Assembly (NCBI GenBank): GCA_015709315.1
Contig: JACCQI010000016.1
Span: 1 to 63,483, forward strand
Reading direction: 5' to 3'
Origin: Desulfovibrionaceae bacterium
GTDB taxonomy: Bacteria > Desulfobacterota > Desulfovibrionia > Desulfovibrionales > Desulfovibrionaceae
Length of the DNA stretch: 63,483 nucleotides
In this document: positions 11,224 through 20,716 of the stretch, piece after piece
Numbering within the stretch: the stretch's first letter is position 1
Layout: each line of letters starts with the position of its first letter
Notes under the pieces: generated by a model
Seen by the model: the letters and a program-made list of their open reading frames with translations, nothing else
Told to the model about the DNA's origin: nothing
The model's database searches: none
Program-made: the position numbers and the translations under genes

Positions 11224-13287
11224 ATGAAGAACATATTTTCCCCCGCCGTCCGCACCGGCCTCGTCCTGGTCTGCGCCATGCTCCTCTCCTGGGGGTGCAT
11301 GCCCAAGCAGGTGGTGGTCAAGAGCGCGGACATGCTCTCCACGCCCAACCTGCTGGCCGAGGCCGACGCCGCCTGGGAAGCCAAGCGTTGGGAGGTCGTG
11401 GAGCTTTACTATGCCGAGGCCCTGGAGCGGGCCGACCTGGTGCGCTCGGAGCTGCCGCCGGCCTATGCCCGGCTGGCCCGCAGCGCCTTCCTCAACGGCC
11501 ACCCCCAGCAGGCGCGCATCGCGCTCGAATCCTGGGCCAACATCGATTCCAACGCCCTGAACAGCGTCGACTGGGAAGAGACCTACCTGGACACCATGGC
11601 CGCCCTGGACAAGACCGAGCGGCTGCAAAACCATCTGCGCTGGGTGCTGGAAAGCGCCATCCCGTGGGACGCCAAGCAGGCCGTGGCCCTCTGGTTCGGC
11701 CGGTATTTCCTGGACAAGGCGGACTTTGAACGCAGCCTGGACGTGCTGGACGCCTTCTACAAGCAGGCCCCGGCCGTGACGCCCGTGCGCTCCGCATTCG
11801 AGCATGAGCTGCTGCAATGGCTGGACAGGCTCGACGACGAGCAGGTCGCCGGGCTGGGCAGGGCCGTCACTCCGGTCAACCAATGGCATTTCCCCTATGC
11901 CCTGGTCGCCTTCGAGCAGGGCGTGCGCGCGGCTGACGACCCGGACGAGTGGCCCACCATCTGGCGCACCATGCGGAACCTGGCCGCCAACGCGGAGCTG
12001 GCCGACATGGTCCCGCTGACCAACAAGCTGGCCGAGCTGGAGGCCCGCTACGGGCTGCCCAGCGTGGGCCTGGCCCTGGCCCTGCCCATCACCGGCCCGT
12101 ATGCCAAGGTGGGCGTCAAGATCCTGCGCGGCGCGGGGCTGGCCCAGTGGCGGCTGGCCCAGGACGGCGTGGACGTGGACCTCAAGGTCATCAATACCGA
12201 GATTCCGGGTTGGGAGACGCGGCTGGCCGCGTTGCCCGGCCATTATTCCGTGATCGGCGGCCCGCTTCGGGTGGACGCCTTCAAGCAGCTCTACGAGGCG
12301 GGCGGCCCGGGCAGGAACGTGCTCAGGCAGCGGGCCGTGTTCACCTTCCTGGCCTCCCTCGGCGACCTGACCGAAGGCCGGGACGCCTGGCGGTTCTTCA
12401 CCAGCCGCGTGGACGAGGTCCGCAGCCTGGTCGACCTGGCCGTGAACGAGCTGCACATCACCGATCTGGCCGTGCTCTATCCCGAGGAGAAGTTCGGCCG
12501 GACCATGGCCCAGATATTCTACTCCCAGGCCGCGCCGCTCGGCGGCCGCATCCGGGGCATGCAGTCCTACCCGCCGGGCGAGTTCAAGCAGTGGAGCAAG
12601 CGCATCGGCAAGCTGCTCAAGGTGCCCGACGATTTCCATGAAAACACCGAGGCCCCGCTCGAACAGCCCGATTTCGGCGCGGTCTTCATCCCGGACGGCT
12701 GGCGGCAGGCCCAGACGCTGCTGCCCAACTTCTTCTTCTATGAGGGCGACTCCCTGGTCTTCCTCGGCCCCGGCCTGTGGAGCCGCGCCCTGGATTCGGC
12801 CAAGGGCGTGGACGAGCACTACTATCGGCTGGCGGTCTGCCCCGGCGCGTGGTGGAAGGATTCCGACGGGGGCCGCCGCCTCCAGTCCGCCTTGACCGAG
12901 GAAGGTCTCGGGCAGGCCGATTTTTGGGTGGCGCTCGGCTACGACTTCATCCGGTTCGCCGGGAAGTTCGGCACCCTGCCGTCGGGCTGGACCCCGTCCG
13001 ACGTCAACCGGCGCATCCGGTCCGCCCAGGATATGGACTTTTCCATGGCGCCCCTCACCTGGGACGACTCCGGCGTGGGCAGCCAGAACCTGTTCCTGTT
13101 CAGCCCGGTCCGCAACGGCAAGGAACTGGTCAATGCGGAAAAGATCACCGAGCGCATCGCCCGCGCGGCATCCCGCCGCGAGCGCCGGATCGAGGCATAC
13201 GAGGAACGGATGAAGGAGCAGGAGGCCAAGACGCTGCACGAGCAGGACGGCCCCGCCCGGAACCCCGACATTCCGCCGGGCATGTAA
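11224..13287 (+). CDS. PBP-activator-like lipoprotein (receptor-type ligand-binding fold)
   Basis: About 687 aa. The N-terminus MKNIFSPAVRTGLVLVCAML ends in a lipobox LSWGC, so it should be a lipoprotein. The first ~260 residues are helical and TPR-like; from ~280 there is a periplasmic-binding type 1 fold (LALPITGPYAKVGVKILRGA, VIGGPLR, LAVLYPEEKFGRTM), the architecture of LpoA/LppC-type activators of penicillin-binding proteins and of related ABC binding proteins. The LpoA-like role is inference. ATG 11224 gives the clean signal peptide; the ribosome binding site is weak. It is followed by gatC 24 nt later, so it may be cotranscribed with gatCA. Confidence 0.8.
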   Translation: MKNIFSPAVRTGLVLVCAMLLSWGCMPKQVVVKSADMLSTPNLLAEADAAWEAKRWEVVELYYAEALERADLVRSELPPAYARLARSAFLNGHPQQARIALESWANIDSNALNSVDWEETYLDTMAALDKTERLQNHLRWVLESAIPWDAKQAVALWFGRYFLDKADFERSLDVLDAFYKQAPAVTPVRSAFEHELLQWLDRLDDEQVAGLGRAVTPVNQWHFPYALVAFEQGVRAADDPDEWPTIWRTMRNLAANAELADMVPLTNKLAELEARYGLPSVGLALALPITGPYAKVGVKILRGAGLAQWRLAQDGVDVDLKVINTEIPGWETRLAALPGHYSVIGGPLRVDAFKQLYEAGGPGRNVLRQRAVFTFLASLGDLTEGRDAWRFFTSRVDEVRSLVDLAVNELHITDLAVLYPEEKFGRTMAQIFYSQAAPLGGRIRGMQSYPPGEFKQWSKRIGKLLKVPDDFHENTEAPLEQPDFGAVFIPDGWRQAQTLLPNFFFYEGDSLVFLGPGLWSRALDSAKGVDEHYYRLAVCPGAWWKDSDGGRRLQSALTEEGLGQADFWVALGYDFIRFAGKFGTLPSGWTPSDVNRRIRSAQDMDFSMAPLTWDDSGVGSQNLFLFSPVRNGKELVNAEKITERIARAASRRERRIEAYEERMKEQEAKTLHEQDGPARNPDIPPGM

Positions 13288-13311
13288 CCGGCACGGCATA
13301 AGGAGAACGCA

Positions 13312-13596
13312 ATGAAAATCAGCCCTGAGGAAGTGGCCAAGATCGCCCGGCTGGCCCGGCTCGATCTGGACCAGGACAAGGTGGAGCTGTTCGCCGGACA
13401 GCTCGGCGACATCCTCGCCTACATGGACAAGCTCGGCGAACTGGACACCGAGGCCGTGGAGCCCCTGTACAGCCCGGTCAGGCACACCACCGTGCTGCGC
13501 CGGGACGAGGTCGGGAAGGACTACCGGCGCGAGGAAGTGCTGGCCAACGCCCCGGAACAGGACGGCCAGTTCTTCATTGTTCCGCGCATCGTATAA
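13312..13596 (+). CDS. gatC: Asp/Glu-tRNA amidotransferase subunit C
   Basis: 94-aa small subunit that stabilises the GatCAB complex, which turns mis-acylated Glu-tRNA(Gln) and/or Asp-tRNA(Asn) into the amide forms. It has the usual N-terminus [15 protein letters not shown] and the central [17 protein letters not shown] and VEPLYSP motifs. Ribosome binding site AAGGAG. gatA starts 27 nt downstream; gatB is not in the window. Confidence 0.95.
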   Translation: MKISPEEVAKIARLARLDLDQDKVELFAGQLGDILAYMDKLGELDTEAVEPLYSPVRHTTVLRRDEVGKDYRREEVLANAPEQDGQFFIVPRIV

Positions 13597-13623
13597 TAAT
13601 TTGATATCATTCAGGATTGATTA

Positions 13624-15081
13624 ATGTCTGAACTGTATACCAACACCCTCTCCGAAGTGGCCGCCAAGCTGCGGTCCGGCGAGGTCAAGGCGGTGGAGGC
13701 CGTGCGGGCCTGCCTGGACCGCATCGAGGCCACGGAGCCGAAGGTCCGGGCGCTGATCACCGTCACCGGCGAGGAAGCGCTCAAGCGCGCCGAGGCCATG
13801 GACGCCCAGGGTCCGGATGCCTCCATGCCGCTGTGGGGCGTGCCCATTATCCTCAAGGACCTGTTGACCACCAAGGGCGTCAAGACCACCTGCGGCTCGA
13901 AGATTCTCGAGGATTTCGTTCCCTTTTACGACGCCACGGCCGTGACCCGTCTCCATGAGGCCGGGGCCGTCATCGTGGGCAAGGCCAACATGGACGAATT
14001 CGCCATGGGGTCCTCCACCGAGAATTCCGCCTTTTTCCAGACCGGCAATCCCTGGGACGTCACCCGCGTGCCCGGCGGTTCGTCCGGCGGTTCCGGCGCG
14101 GCCGTGGCCGCGGGTCAGTGCTTCGCGGCGCTGGGCACGGACACCGGCGGTTCCATCCGCCTGCCCGCCTCGTTTTGCGGCACCGTGGGGTTGAAGCCCA
14201 CCTACGGCCGCATCTCCCGTTTCGGGCTGATCGCCTACGGCTCGTCCCTGGACCAGATCGGTCCCATGACCCGGTCCGTGGAGGACGCGGCCCGCGTGCT
14301 CCAGGTCCTGGCCGGGCACGATCCCAAGGACTCCACTTCCGTGGACGTCGAGGTGCCGGATTATCTGGCCGCCCTGGGGCGCGAGGACCTTTCCGGCGTG
14401 ACCGTGGGGTTGCCCGAGGAATATTGGGGCGAGGGCCTGGACGCCGAGGTCGAGGCCGCGTGCCGCGCGGCCGTGGCCCGTATGGAGGAGCTGGGCGCGA
14501 AGACCGTGCCGGTGAAGCTGTCGCTTACGGACTACGCCATCGCCACCTACTACATCATCGCCATGGCCGAGGCGTCGTCCAACCTGTCGCGGTTCGACGG
14601 CGTGCGTTTCGGCTACCGCGACAAGGATGCGGAAGAGCTGATCGACATGTACACGCGGAGCCGCACCAAGGGGTTCGGCGACGAGGTGCAGCGCCGCATC
14701 ATCACCGGTACCTACGTGCTGTCGTCCGGTTATTACGACGCCTACTACAACAAGGCCGCCAAGGTCCGCCGCCTGCTACGCGAGGATTTTGAAAAGGCGT
14801 TCACCCAATGCGACCTGATCGCCGGGCCGGTCTGCCCGACCACGGCCTTCAAGGCCGGGGAGAAGATGGACCCGTTGCAGATGTATCTGGTGGACATTTT
14901 CACCATTTCGCTGAACCTGGCGGGCCTGCCGGGCATGAGCCTGCCCGTGGGCCTAGGCAGGGATTCCGGCATGCCGGTGGGCCTTCAGTTCATGGGTCCG
15001 GCGTTCTGCGAGGCGGACATGCTGTCCATCGCCGAATGCCTGGAGCGCAGCCTCGGCCGCATGTCCATGCCCGAGTTGTAG
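13624..15081 (+). CDS. gatA: Asp/Glu-tRNA amidotransferase subunit A
   Basis: 485-aa amidase-signature subunit that releases ammonia from glutamine for transfer to the misacylated tRNA. It shows the Ser-cisSer-Lys triad: Lys in IILKDLLTT, and the Gly/Ser-rich block [14 protein letters not shown] followed by [17 protein letters not shown]. The [20 protein letters not shown] segment is GatA-specific compared with other amidases. Length is normal. It follows gatC directly and ends at a strong terminator. Confidence 0.97.
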   Translation: MSELYTNTLSEVAAKLRSGEVKAVEAVRACLDRIEATEPKVRALITVTGEEALKRAEAMDAQGPDASMPLWGVPIILKDLLTTKGVKTTCGSKILEDFVPFYDATAVTRLHEAGAVIVGKANMDEFAMGSSTENSAFFQTGNPWDVTRVPGGSSGGSGAAVAAGQCFAALGTDTGGSIRLPASFCGTVGLKPTYGRISRFGLIAYGSSLDQIGPMTRSVEDAARVLQVLAGHDPKDSTSVDVEVPDYLAALGREDLSGVTVGLPEEYWGEGLDAEVEAACRAAVARMEELGAKTVPVKLSLTDYAIATYYIIAMAEASSNLSRFDGVRFGYRDKDAEELIDMYTRSRTKGFGDEVQRRIITGTYVLSSGYYDAYYNKAAKVRRLLREDFEKAFTQCDLIAGPVCPTTAFKAGEKMDPLQMYLVDIFTISLNLAGLPGMSLPVGLGRDSGMPVGLQFMGPAFCEADMLSIAECLERSLGRMSMPEL

Positions 15082-15099
15082 GGAGCGGTCAAAGACACC

Positions 15100-15139
15100 A
15101 AAGCCGGTTGCGAAGAAATCTTCCAACCGGCTTTTTTTT
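15100..15139 (+). terminator. Rho-independent terminator after gatA
   Basis: 11-bp stem AAAGCCGGTTG / CAACCGGCTTT with a 13-nt loop and a run of eight T residues. Confidence 0.92.
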
Positions 15140-15266
15140 CTTGTAAACCAATCCGTGCGGGCCGTATTTTTATAAAAGAATTCGATTTCCCTTCCATAGA
15201 CGCGAAGCGATACAAAAAGCTTTGGAAAAGAAGGGGATGGGGGTCCGGGGGAAGGGGAGGCACCAC

Positions 15267-16298
15267 ATGATCACAGCCGTCGCCGTATCCGGGGGCATGG
15301 ACTCCCTGCTGGCCCTGGCCCTCTTGAGGGAGCAGGGGCGCGAGGTCATGGCCGTTCACGGCCATTTCCTGCCGCCGAATCTCGGTTGGGAACGGGTGGC
15401 CGGGGGGCTGAGCAATGCCTGCGACACGTTGGGCGTGCCGTTTCATGCCCTTGATCTGCACGCGGAGTTCGAGCGGGAGGTCATTGCGTCGTTCGTGGAC
15501 GGCTACAAGGCCGGGCTGACGCCCAACCCGTGCGCCCTGTGCAACCCGCGCATGAAGTTCGGGGTGCTGTTCGCGGCGGCGAAACGGCTCGGCGCGGACC
15601 GGCTGGCCACCGGCCACTATGTGCGGATGGCCGGGCGGGACGGCGAGTTGATGCTTGCGCGCGGCGCGGACGCGGCCAAGGATCAGAGCTATTTTTTGTC
15701 GCTGGTGCCCATCGAGACCCTGCGGCGGGCGGATTTCCCCCTGGCCGGGACGTTCAAGCGGGACGTGCGGGCCATCCTCGACCGCCATGGCCTGACTCCG
15801 CCGCTGCCGGGCGAGAGCCAGGAAATCTGCTTCGTGCCCCATGACGACTACCAGGCGTTCCTGGCCGCGCGCGGCCCCATGCCCGGTCCCGGCCCGGCCG
15901 TGCTGTCCGACGGCACGGTGGTGGGCGAGCACCGGGGATTGTGGCGGCATACCCAGGGCCAGCGCCGGGGGCTGGGCATCCCGTGGTCCGAGCCGCTTTA
16001 CGTGCTGGACAAGGACGTGGCCGCCAACACGCTGGTGGTGGGGACCAAGGACGAATTGGCCGCGTTCGGATGCGTGGCCGGGCAGGTGAACCTGATGCGT
16101 CCGACGTCAACCTGGCCCGAAGTGGTGCTGATCCAGACCCGGTATCGGCAAAAGGCCAAGCCGGGCCGGGTGCGCCTTGTGGACGGCAGGTTGCATTTCA
16201 CGTTCCTGGAACCGCATGCGCGTCCCACGCCGGGACAGGTGGCCGCGGTCTACGACGAGGCCGGGACCGTGCTCGGCGGCGGGATCATCGAGGGTTGA
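15267..16298 (+). CDS. mnmA: tRNA-specific 2-thiouridylase MnmA
   Basis: 343-aa enzyme that adenylates and thiolates U34 of Lys, Glu and Gln tRNAs. N-terminal PP-loop AVSGGMDSLLAL; first catalytic Cys in NPCALCNPRMKFG; second (persulfide) Cys in GESQEICFVPHDDY; the ATGHYVR and LWRHTQGQRRGLGIP motifs are also present. ATG 15267 is chosen: it has AGGGGAGG upstream and begins MITAVAVSGGMDS. An in-frame ATG at 15222 adds 15 low-complexity residues. The stop is 2 nt from the stop of the convergent TPR lipoprotein gene. Confidence 0.93.
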   Translation: MITAVAVSGGMDSLLALALLREQGREVMAVHGHFLPPNLGWERVAGGLSNACDTLGVPFHALDLHAEFEREVIASFVDGYKAGLTPNPCALCNPRMKFGVLFAAAKRLGADRLATGHYVRMAGRDGELMLARGADAAKDQSYFLSLVPIETLRRADFPLAGTFKRDVRAILDRHGLTPPLPGESQEICFVPHDDYQAFLAARGPMPGPGPAVLSDGTVVGEHRGLWRHTQGQRRGLGIPWSEPLYVLDKDVAANTLVVGTKDELAAFGCVAGQVNLMRPTSTWPEVVLIQTRYRQKAKPGRVRLVDGRLHFTFLEPHARPTPGQVAAVYDEAGTVLGGGIIEG

Positions 16299-16300
16299 AC

Positions 16301-16882
16301 TCAATACCGGGTTTCCATGTCGCGGGTGTCGTTGCGTTCCTGGTTGTAGGCGTCCGTTCGGTAATGATTCAGGGTTCTATGCACGACTTTCGGCGTGACA
16401 TCCTCTTTTTCTTCCAAAAATGCGGCCATTTTTCGCACCCATGTGGTTATTCGGAAGTGGTTCGGATCGCGGTAGCTCTTGAGCAGTTCGAATCCCGCCT
16501 CTCTTTGGCCCTGGTAGATGCGGGTCAGGCCTAGGTAGTACGTGGCGTCGGGGTGGGCCGGGTGGCTTTGCAGGGTCGCCTCGAACACGGCGGCGGCCTC
16601 GGCGTAGTCGCCCTTGCCGAGGGCGGTGAGGGCCTGTCGGTGGCGGATGCGGACGTCGCTCGGCCCGTTGAAGAGTTCATTCTTGTAAACGAGCAGGCTG
16701 GGGTCCTTGCCGGTGACCGTTCCGGTGGGCCAGGTCTTGCCGCCGATGCGGGTCGGCCCGTCCTGGCCGGAGGTGGAAGCGCAGGAGGCCGCCAGTGCGG
16801 CGGTCAGGAGGAGGACGAGTAAAAGGACGGGGCGCAACGGCCCAAGGGCGCGTGCCTTGGCATTGTGGTTTTCGGATGTCAC
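16301..16882 (-). CDS. TPR lipoprotein, copy A of a tandem pair
   Basis: About 193 aa, with a hydrophobic signal segment (PVLLLVLLLTAALAASC) ending in a lipobox-like AASC and then one or two TPR-like units (KGDYAEAAAVFEATLQSHPAHPDATYYLGLTRIYQGQREAGFELLKSY). It is clearly homologous to the gene just upstream on the same strand: both share NGPSD...HR, HPDATY(Y/F)LGLTRIYQG and a C-terminal Asn/Arg-rich stretch. The GTG at 16882 has GGGAG upstream in a context that parallels the paralog's ATG; a longer ATG start at 16909 lacks this support. Probably membrane-anchored; function unknown. Confidence 0.78.
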   Translation of the reverse strand: MTSENHNAKARALGPLRPVLLLVLLLTAALAASCASTSGQDGPTRIGGKTWPTGTVTGKDPSLLVYKNELFNGPSDVRIRHRQALTALGKGDYAEAAAVFEATLQSHPAHPDATYYLGLTRIYQGQREAGFELLKSYRDPNHFRITTWVRKMAAFLEEKEDVTPKVVHRTLNHYRTDAYNQERNDTRDMETRY

Positions 16883-16945
16883 GAGGGGTCTCCCATCATG
16901 GTCGATCATGGTGTCGAATCGTTTGTCCGGGCCTGGACTCCGGGC

Positions 16946-17566
16946 CTAGTCCCAGGTGGTCATTTCCCGGTGTTCCCTGAGATCGCGGTTGTAGCCGTCG
17001 TTCCGGTTGCGGTTCATGGTCTCGCGGATCTTGTCGGCTGACAGTTCGGGTTTATTTTCGAGGTATGCGGCGGTCCGCTGCACCTCGGTGGTCATACGGA
17101 AGAAGTTCGGTTCCTTGTAGGATTTGAGCAGGGCGTACCCGTCTTCCCGTCGTCCCTGGTAGATGCGGGTCAGGCCCAGGAAGTAGGTGGCGTCGGGATG
17201 GGCCGGATAGCGCTGCAGGGTGTTCTCGAATACGGCGGCGGCAGCGTCGTAATGGCCGTTTTTGAGGTCTTCCATGGCCTTGCGGTGGGCTTTTCGGGCA
17301 TCGCTCGGCCCGTTGAGGAACAGGTCCCTGTAGGTGGCGATTGCCACGCCGCTCCCGACGCCGGTGCCGATGCCCACCACCGATCCCGTGGACCCCACGC
17401 TGCCGCCCACGCGCGTAGTGCCGGTCCGGCCGCCCACGCCCACGGTGGTGTTGCAGGCGGTCATGAGGCATGCCGTCATGAAAAGAGCGAGCAAGCCAAG
17501 GCGGTTAGCGCGGCGAGAGGAAGAGCCGGGGCATGATTTTCGGGTCGATCTAATCGTTTGCGTCAT
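16946..17566 (-). CDS. TPR lipoprotein, copy B of a tandem pair
   Basis: 206 aa, with a signal peptide (LLALFMTACLMTAC) and a lipobox Cys before a Gly/Thr/Val-rich low-complexity linker (TTVGVGGRTGTTRVGG, ~40 residues), then TPR-like repeats (NGHYDAAAAVFENTLQRYPAHPDATYFLGLTRIYQG). It is a paralog of the neighbouring gene at 16301-16882. The start at 17566 has GGGAG about 8 nt upstream. The in-frame extension upstream runs antisense to mtaB and is not coding. Divergent from mtaB. Function unknown; presumably envelope-associated. Confidence 0.8.
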   Translation of the reverse strand: MTQTIRSTRKSCPGSSSRRANRLGLLALFMTACLMTACNTTVGVGGRTGTTRVGGSVGSTGSVVGIGTGVGSGVAIATYRDLFLNGPSDARKAHRKAMEDLKNGHYDAAAAVFENTLQRYPAHPDATYFLGLTRIYQGRREDGYALLKSYKEPNFFRMTTEVQRTAAYLENKPELSADKIRETMNRNRNDGYNRDLREHREMTTWD

Positions 17567-17620
17567 GGGGCCACTCCCGTTACAGTGAACCAATTCTTCA
17601 ATCGTATAATTCCTGATATC

Positions 17621-18919
17621 ATGAATACCTTTTACACCGCCACCCTCGGGTGCAAGATCAACCAATACGAAACCCGTTCCATTGCCGAGGCCTGGGCGGG
17701 CCGGGACGCGCGCGAAGTGGACTCGCCCTGCCGCGCGGATCTGATCCTTGTCAACTCCTGCGCCGTGACCGCCAATGCCGTGGCCGACCTGCGCCAGATC
17801 GTCCGCAAGCTCAACCGGGAGAATCCCGACGCCGCCATCGTGGTCACGGGATGCGCGGCCCAGGTCATGCCCGAGGAACTGGCCGCCCTGCCGGGCGTGG
17901 TCCGGGTGGTCGCCCAGGAGGACAAGGCGCAGCTTCTGGCCGGTCCCGGCGGCACGGCAGAGCCGGGCGGAGAGCGGCCGCGTTTCGCCCCGTTCTCCAT
18001 TGCAGGCTACGACCGGGCGCGGGCCGTGGTCAAGGTTCAGGACGGATGTTCCCATTTTTGCACATACTGCATCGTGCCCCTGACGCGCGGACGGTCCGTC
18101 AGCCGCCCCATGGACGAGGTGGAGGCAGAGGTGGCCCGGCTGCTCGACGCCGGGTTCCGCGAGCTGATTTTGAGCGGCATCAACCTGCGCCACTTCGGGC
18201 GCGACCTGCCCGGCACCCCCGATTTCTGGGACCTGGTGGCCCGGCTGGAATCGGCCTTCGGCCTGGACTGGGCGGGCCGGGCGCGGTGGCGCATCTCCTC
18301 GGTGGAGCCGGGACAGCTCGGCGTCAAGGCGCTCGAGGTGCTGTCCGCCTCCCGCATGGTCTGCCCGCAGCTCCATCTCTCCCTGCAAAGCGGCGATCCG
18401 GACGTGCTCAAGGCCATGGGGCGCGGCCACTATTCGCCGCAGTCCGCCGTGGATTTCATGCACCGGCTGGCGCGCGCCTGGCCGGTCATGGGGCTGGGCG
18501 CGGACCTGATCGCCGGGTTCCCCGGCGAGACTGAAGAGCAGTTCGGCCACACCCTGGAGCTGTGCCGCGAGCTGCCGCTCACCTACGGCCACGTGTTTCC
18601 CTATTCCGAGCGGCCCGGCACCCGCGCCGCGAACCTGCCGGACCCGGTGGACGTGCCGGTCCGCAAGGAGCGCGCGGCCCGGCTGCGGAAGCTGGTCAAC
18701 GCCAGGAAGCGGGCCTTCCAGAAAAGCCTGCTGGACCGGCCGCATCTCGACGTGCTGATCCAGGATGCGCAGGGCAGGGGGGTCAGCGAATTCTACGCCG
18801 CCTGCCGGTTCGAGGCCCCGCCCCGGGGTGTTGCGCCGCGCTCCCTGGTTCGGGCCAGGCCCGTGCGCGTGGACAAGAACGTCATCGTCGTCGAACAGGT
18901 GGCGGAGGAGGACGCATGA
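17621..18919 (+). CDS. mtaB: tRNA t6A37 methylthiotransferase MtaB
   Basis: 432-aa radical-SAM enzyme that converts t6A37 to ms2t6A37 in ANN-decoding tRNAs. The UPF0004 domain starts TATLGCKINQYETR, with further cluster Cys in LVNSCAVTANA and VVTGCAAQV; the radical-SAM CxxxCxxC is in QDGCSHFCTYCIVP; a TRAM-like C-terminus follows. TLGCKINQYE plus the length point to MtaB rather than MiaB or RimO. ATG 17621 gives the canonical start; the longer upstream frame is untranslated leader. The stop overlaps the next start in ATGA. Confidence 0.93.
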   Translation: MNTFYTATLGCKINQYETRSIAEAWAGRDAREVDSPCRADLILVNSCAVTANAVADLRQIVRKLNRENPDAAIVVTGCAAQVMPEELAALPGVVRVVAQEDKAQLLAGPGGTAEPGGERPRFAPFSIAGYDRARAVVKVQDGCSHFCTYCIVPLTRGRSVSRPMDEVEAEVARLLDAGFRELILSGINLRHFGRDLPGTPDFWDLVARLESAFGLDWAGRARWRISSVEPGQLGVKALEVLSASRMVCPQLHLSLQSGDPDVLKAMGRGHYSPQSAVDFMHRLARAWPVMGLGADLIAGFPGETEEQFGHTLELCRELPLTYGHVFPYSERPGTRAANLPDPVDVPVRKERAARLRKLVNARKRAFQKSLLDRPHLDVLIQDAQGRGVSEFYAACRFEAPPRGVAPRSLVRARPVRVDKNVIVVEQVAEEDA

Positions 18920-19446
18920 GCATACCCAAACAACCCGATCCGGGCCTGTTGGTCCTCTCCATTCTCGGCTCGGACTGGAACGCGTTCTGGCCCGCCGTGA
19001 AGGATGACCTGGAACAGGCGTTCGGTCCGGTGGACGAGGTCTCCCCCCTGTTCGACTTCACGGAGACCGACTACTACGACGAGGAATTGGGCATCCCCAT
19101 CAGGCGGCGGCTGGTGAGTTTCGACAAATTGCGCCCTTTGGACGAATTGGCGGACATTAAGCTCTTTACCAACACCCTGGAGATCAGGTACGCCACGGGC
19201 GGCAAGCGGCTGTTCAACCTGGATCCGGGGTTCCTCACCCAGCAGAGCCTGGTTCTGGCCACGGGCAAGAATTATTCGCACCGCATTTACCTCAAGGACG
19301 GCATCTGGGCGGATTTGACGCTCATGTGGCAGAAAAAGCGGTGGGTCGATTTTCCCTGGACCTTCCCCGACTATGCGGGTGAAGCCATGAAATCCCGGCT
19401 GACAAAGCTGCGCCAGTCGTATAAAAACAAGCAGAGCAAGCCGTAA
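18916..19446 (+). CDS. DUF4416 family protein
   Basis: 176 aa, matching the DUF4416 family (function unknown), seen in delta-proteobacteria and a few other anaerobes. Typical features: PGLLVLSILGSDW near the start, the SPLFDFTETDYYDEELG stretch, VSFDKLRPLDELADIKLFTN, and FNLDPGFLTQQSLVLATGKN. No signal peptide or membrane segment, so cytosolic. The ATG overlaps the mtaB stop by 4 nt with GGAGGAGG upstream, indicating translational coupling with mtaB. Confidence 0.88.
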   Translation: MSIPKQPDPGLLVLSILGSDWNAFWPAVKDDLEQAFGPVDEVSPLFDFTETDYYDEELGIPIRRRLVSFDKLRPLDELADIKLFTNTLEIRYATGGKRLFNLDPGFLTQQSLVLATGKNYSHRIYLKDGIWADLTLMWQKKRWVDFPWTFPDYAGEAMKSRLTKLRQSYKNKQSKP

Positions 19447-19495
19447 ACGGAGCAATTGTGCCCAACAAACGGCTTCCAACCATAAAGGAATACAC

Positions 19496-20377
19496 ATGCC
19501 CGTAAGCATGACCGGCTTCGGCCGTAAGGAAACCCAGGAGGCGGCCTGGTCGCACGTCTGGGAAATCAAATCGGTCAACGGCCGGTTTCTCGACGTCAAG
19601 TGGCGGATGCCCGGCTATCTCCGCTCCCTGGAAAACGGATGGGAAAAAATCGTCCGTACCTACGCCTCGCGCGGACGGGTGGACGTGACCCTGAACCTGG
19701 AAATTCTGGACGCCGGGGTCATGGGCGTCTCCTTCAACGAGACCATGGCCCAGGCCATGTTCGACCAGATGGAGAAGCTGGCCGCCGGCCGGGGCCAGAC
19801 CTTCGAGCCCGACTACAACCGGGTGCTCGCCATGGCATCGCTGTGGCGCGACACCGCCTCCGAGCCGGACCCCGGCCTGGCCGAGTCCCTGACCAGTGGG
19901 CTGGAGGCCGCCCTCAAGGATTGGGTGGATTCCCGCTCCGTGGAGGGCGATGCCATGGTGGCCGACCTGACGGCCCGGCTGGAGACCCTGCGCGCGCTGG
20001 CCGAGGGCGTGAAGGCACGCATCCCCGACGTGCTGGAGGCCAAGAAGAGTTCGCTCAGGCAGCGGATCACGGACATGCTCGAATCGGCCAACGCGGAATT
20101 CACCGAGGACCGGATGCTCCAGGAAGTGGCCTTTCTCACGGACAAGCTCGACGTGTCCGAGGAACTGACCCGGCTGGACGCCCATCTGGATCGGCTGGAA
20201 GAGGTTCTGGGGACCCGTGACGATGTGGGCAAGAAGCTCGACTTCCTGGTGCAGGAGACCTTCCGCGAGATCAACACCTGCGGCAACAAGGCCCAGGACA
20301 TGGAAGTCAGCAGGCTTGTGGTGGATTTCAAGGCGGAACTTGAGCGCTGTCGGGAACAGGTACAGAACATCGAGTAA
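19496..20377 (+). CDS. YicC-family endoribonuclease
   Basis: 293 aa. N-terminus PVSMTGFGRKE and SVNGRFLDVKWRMP are the YicC signature; the C-terminal half contains ADLTARLETLRALAEG, and ends with the DUF1732 motif DFLVQETFREINTCGNKAQD. E. coli YicC is an endoribonuclease implicated in small-RNA decay. Ribosome binding site AAAGGA. It begins a yicC-remA-gmk cluster that is common across bacteria. Confidence 0.93.
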   Translation: MPVSMTGFGRKETQEAAWSHVWEIKSVNGRFLDVKWRMPGYLRSLENGWEKIVRTYASRGRVDVTLNLEILDAGVMGVSFNETMAQAMFDQMEKLAAGRGQTFEPDYNRVLAMASLWRDTASEPDPGLAESLTSGLEAALKDWVDSRSVEGDAMVADLTARLETLRALAEGVKARIPDVLEAKKSSLRQRITDMLESANAEFTEDRMLQEVAFLTDKLDVSEELTRLDAHLDRLEEVLGTRDDVGKKLDFLVQETFREINTCGNKAQDMEVSRLVVDFKAELERCREQVQNIE

Positions 20378-20446
20378 TGGACCGCGTCGGGCGGCGTCGT
20401 GATTGCGCGGATGCGCACGCGGCCCGTCGCAGGCGGTCCGGGGGAT

Positions 20447-20716
20447 ATGAAAATCATGCAGAAACAGGGTTTGCTCAACGTCGGCTTCGGCAATTTCGTG
20501 GTCCTCGACCGCGTGGTTTCCATCGTCAACCCGTCCAGCGCGCCCATGCGCCGACTGCGCGAAGACGCGCGTTCCGAGGGGCGGCTCATCGACGCCACCC
20601 AGGGGCGCAAGACCAGGGCGATCATCGTCACCGACTCCAATCACGTGATCCTGTCGGCCATCCAGGCGGAGACCATCGGGCAACGATTCAAGGCTGACGA
20701 CGGGGAGGGCCGGTGA
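20447..20716 (+). CDS. RemA-like (DUF370) protein
   Basis: About 89 aa. Typical DUF370/RemA features: [56 protein letters not shown]. In Bacillus RemA is a DNA-binding activator of matrix genes; in other phyla the role is less clear. The start is uncertain: ATG 20447 or ATG 20456 both fit around a GGGGG tract, and the frame extends upstream to 20399. The stop overlaps the GTG start of gmk in GTGA. Its placement between yicC and gmk is the conserved arrangement. Confidence 0.88.
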   Translation: MKIMQKQGLLNVGFGNFVVLDRVVSIVNPSSAPMRRLREDARSEGRLIDATQGRKTRAIIVTDSNHVILSAIQAETIGQRFKADDGEGR

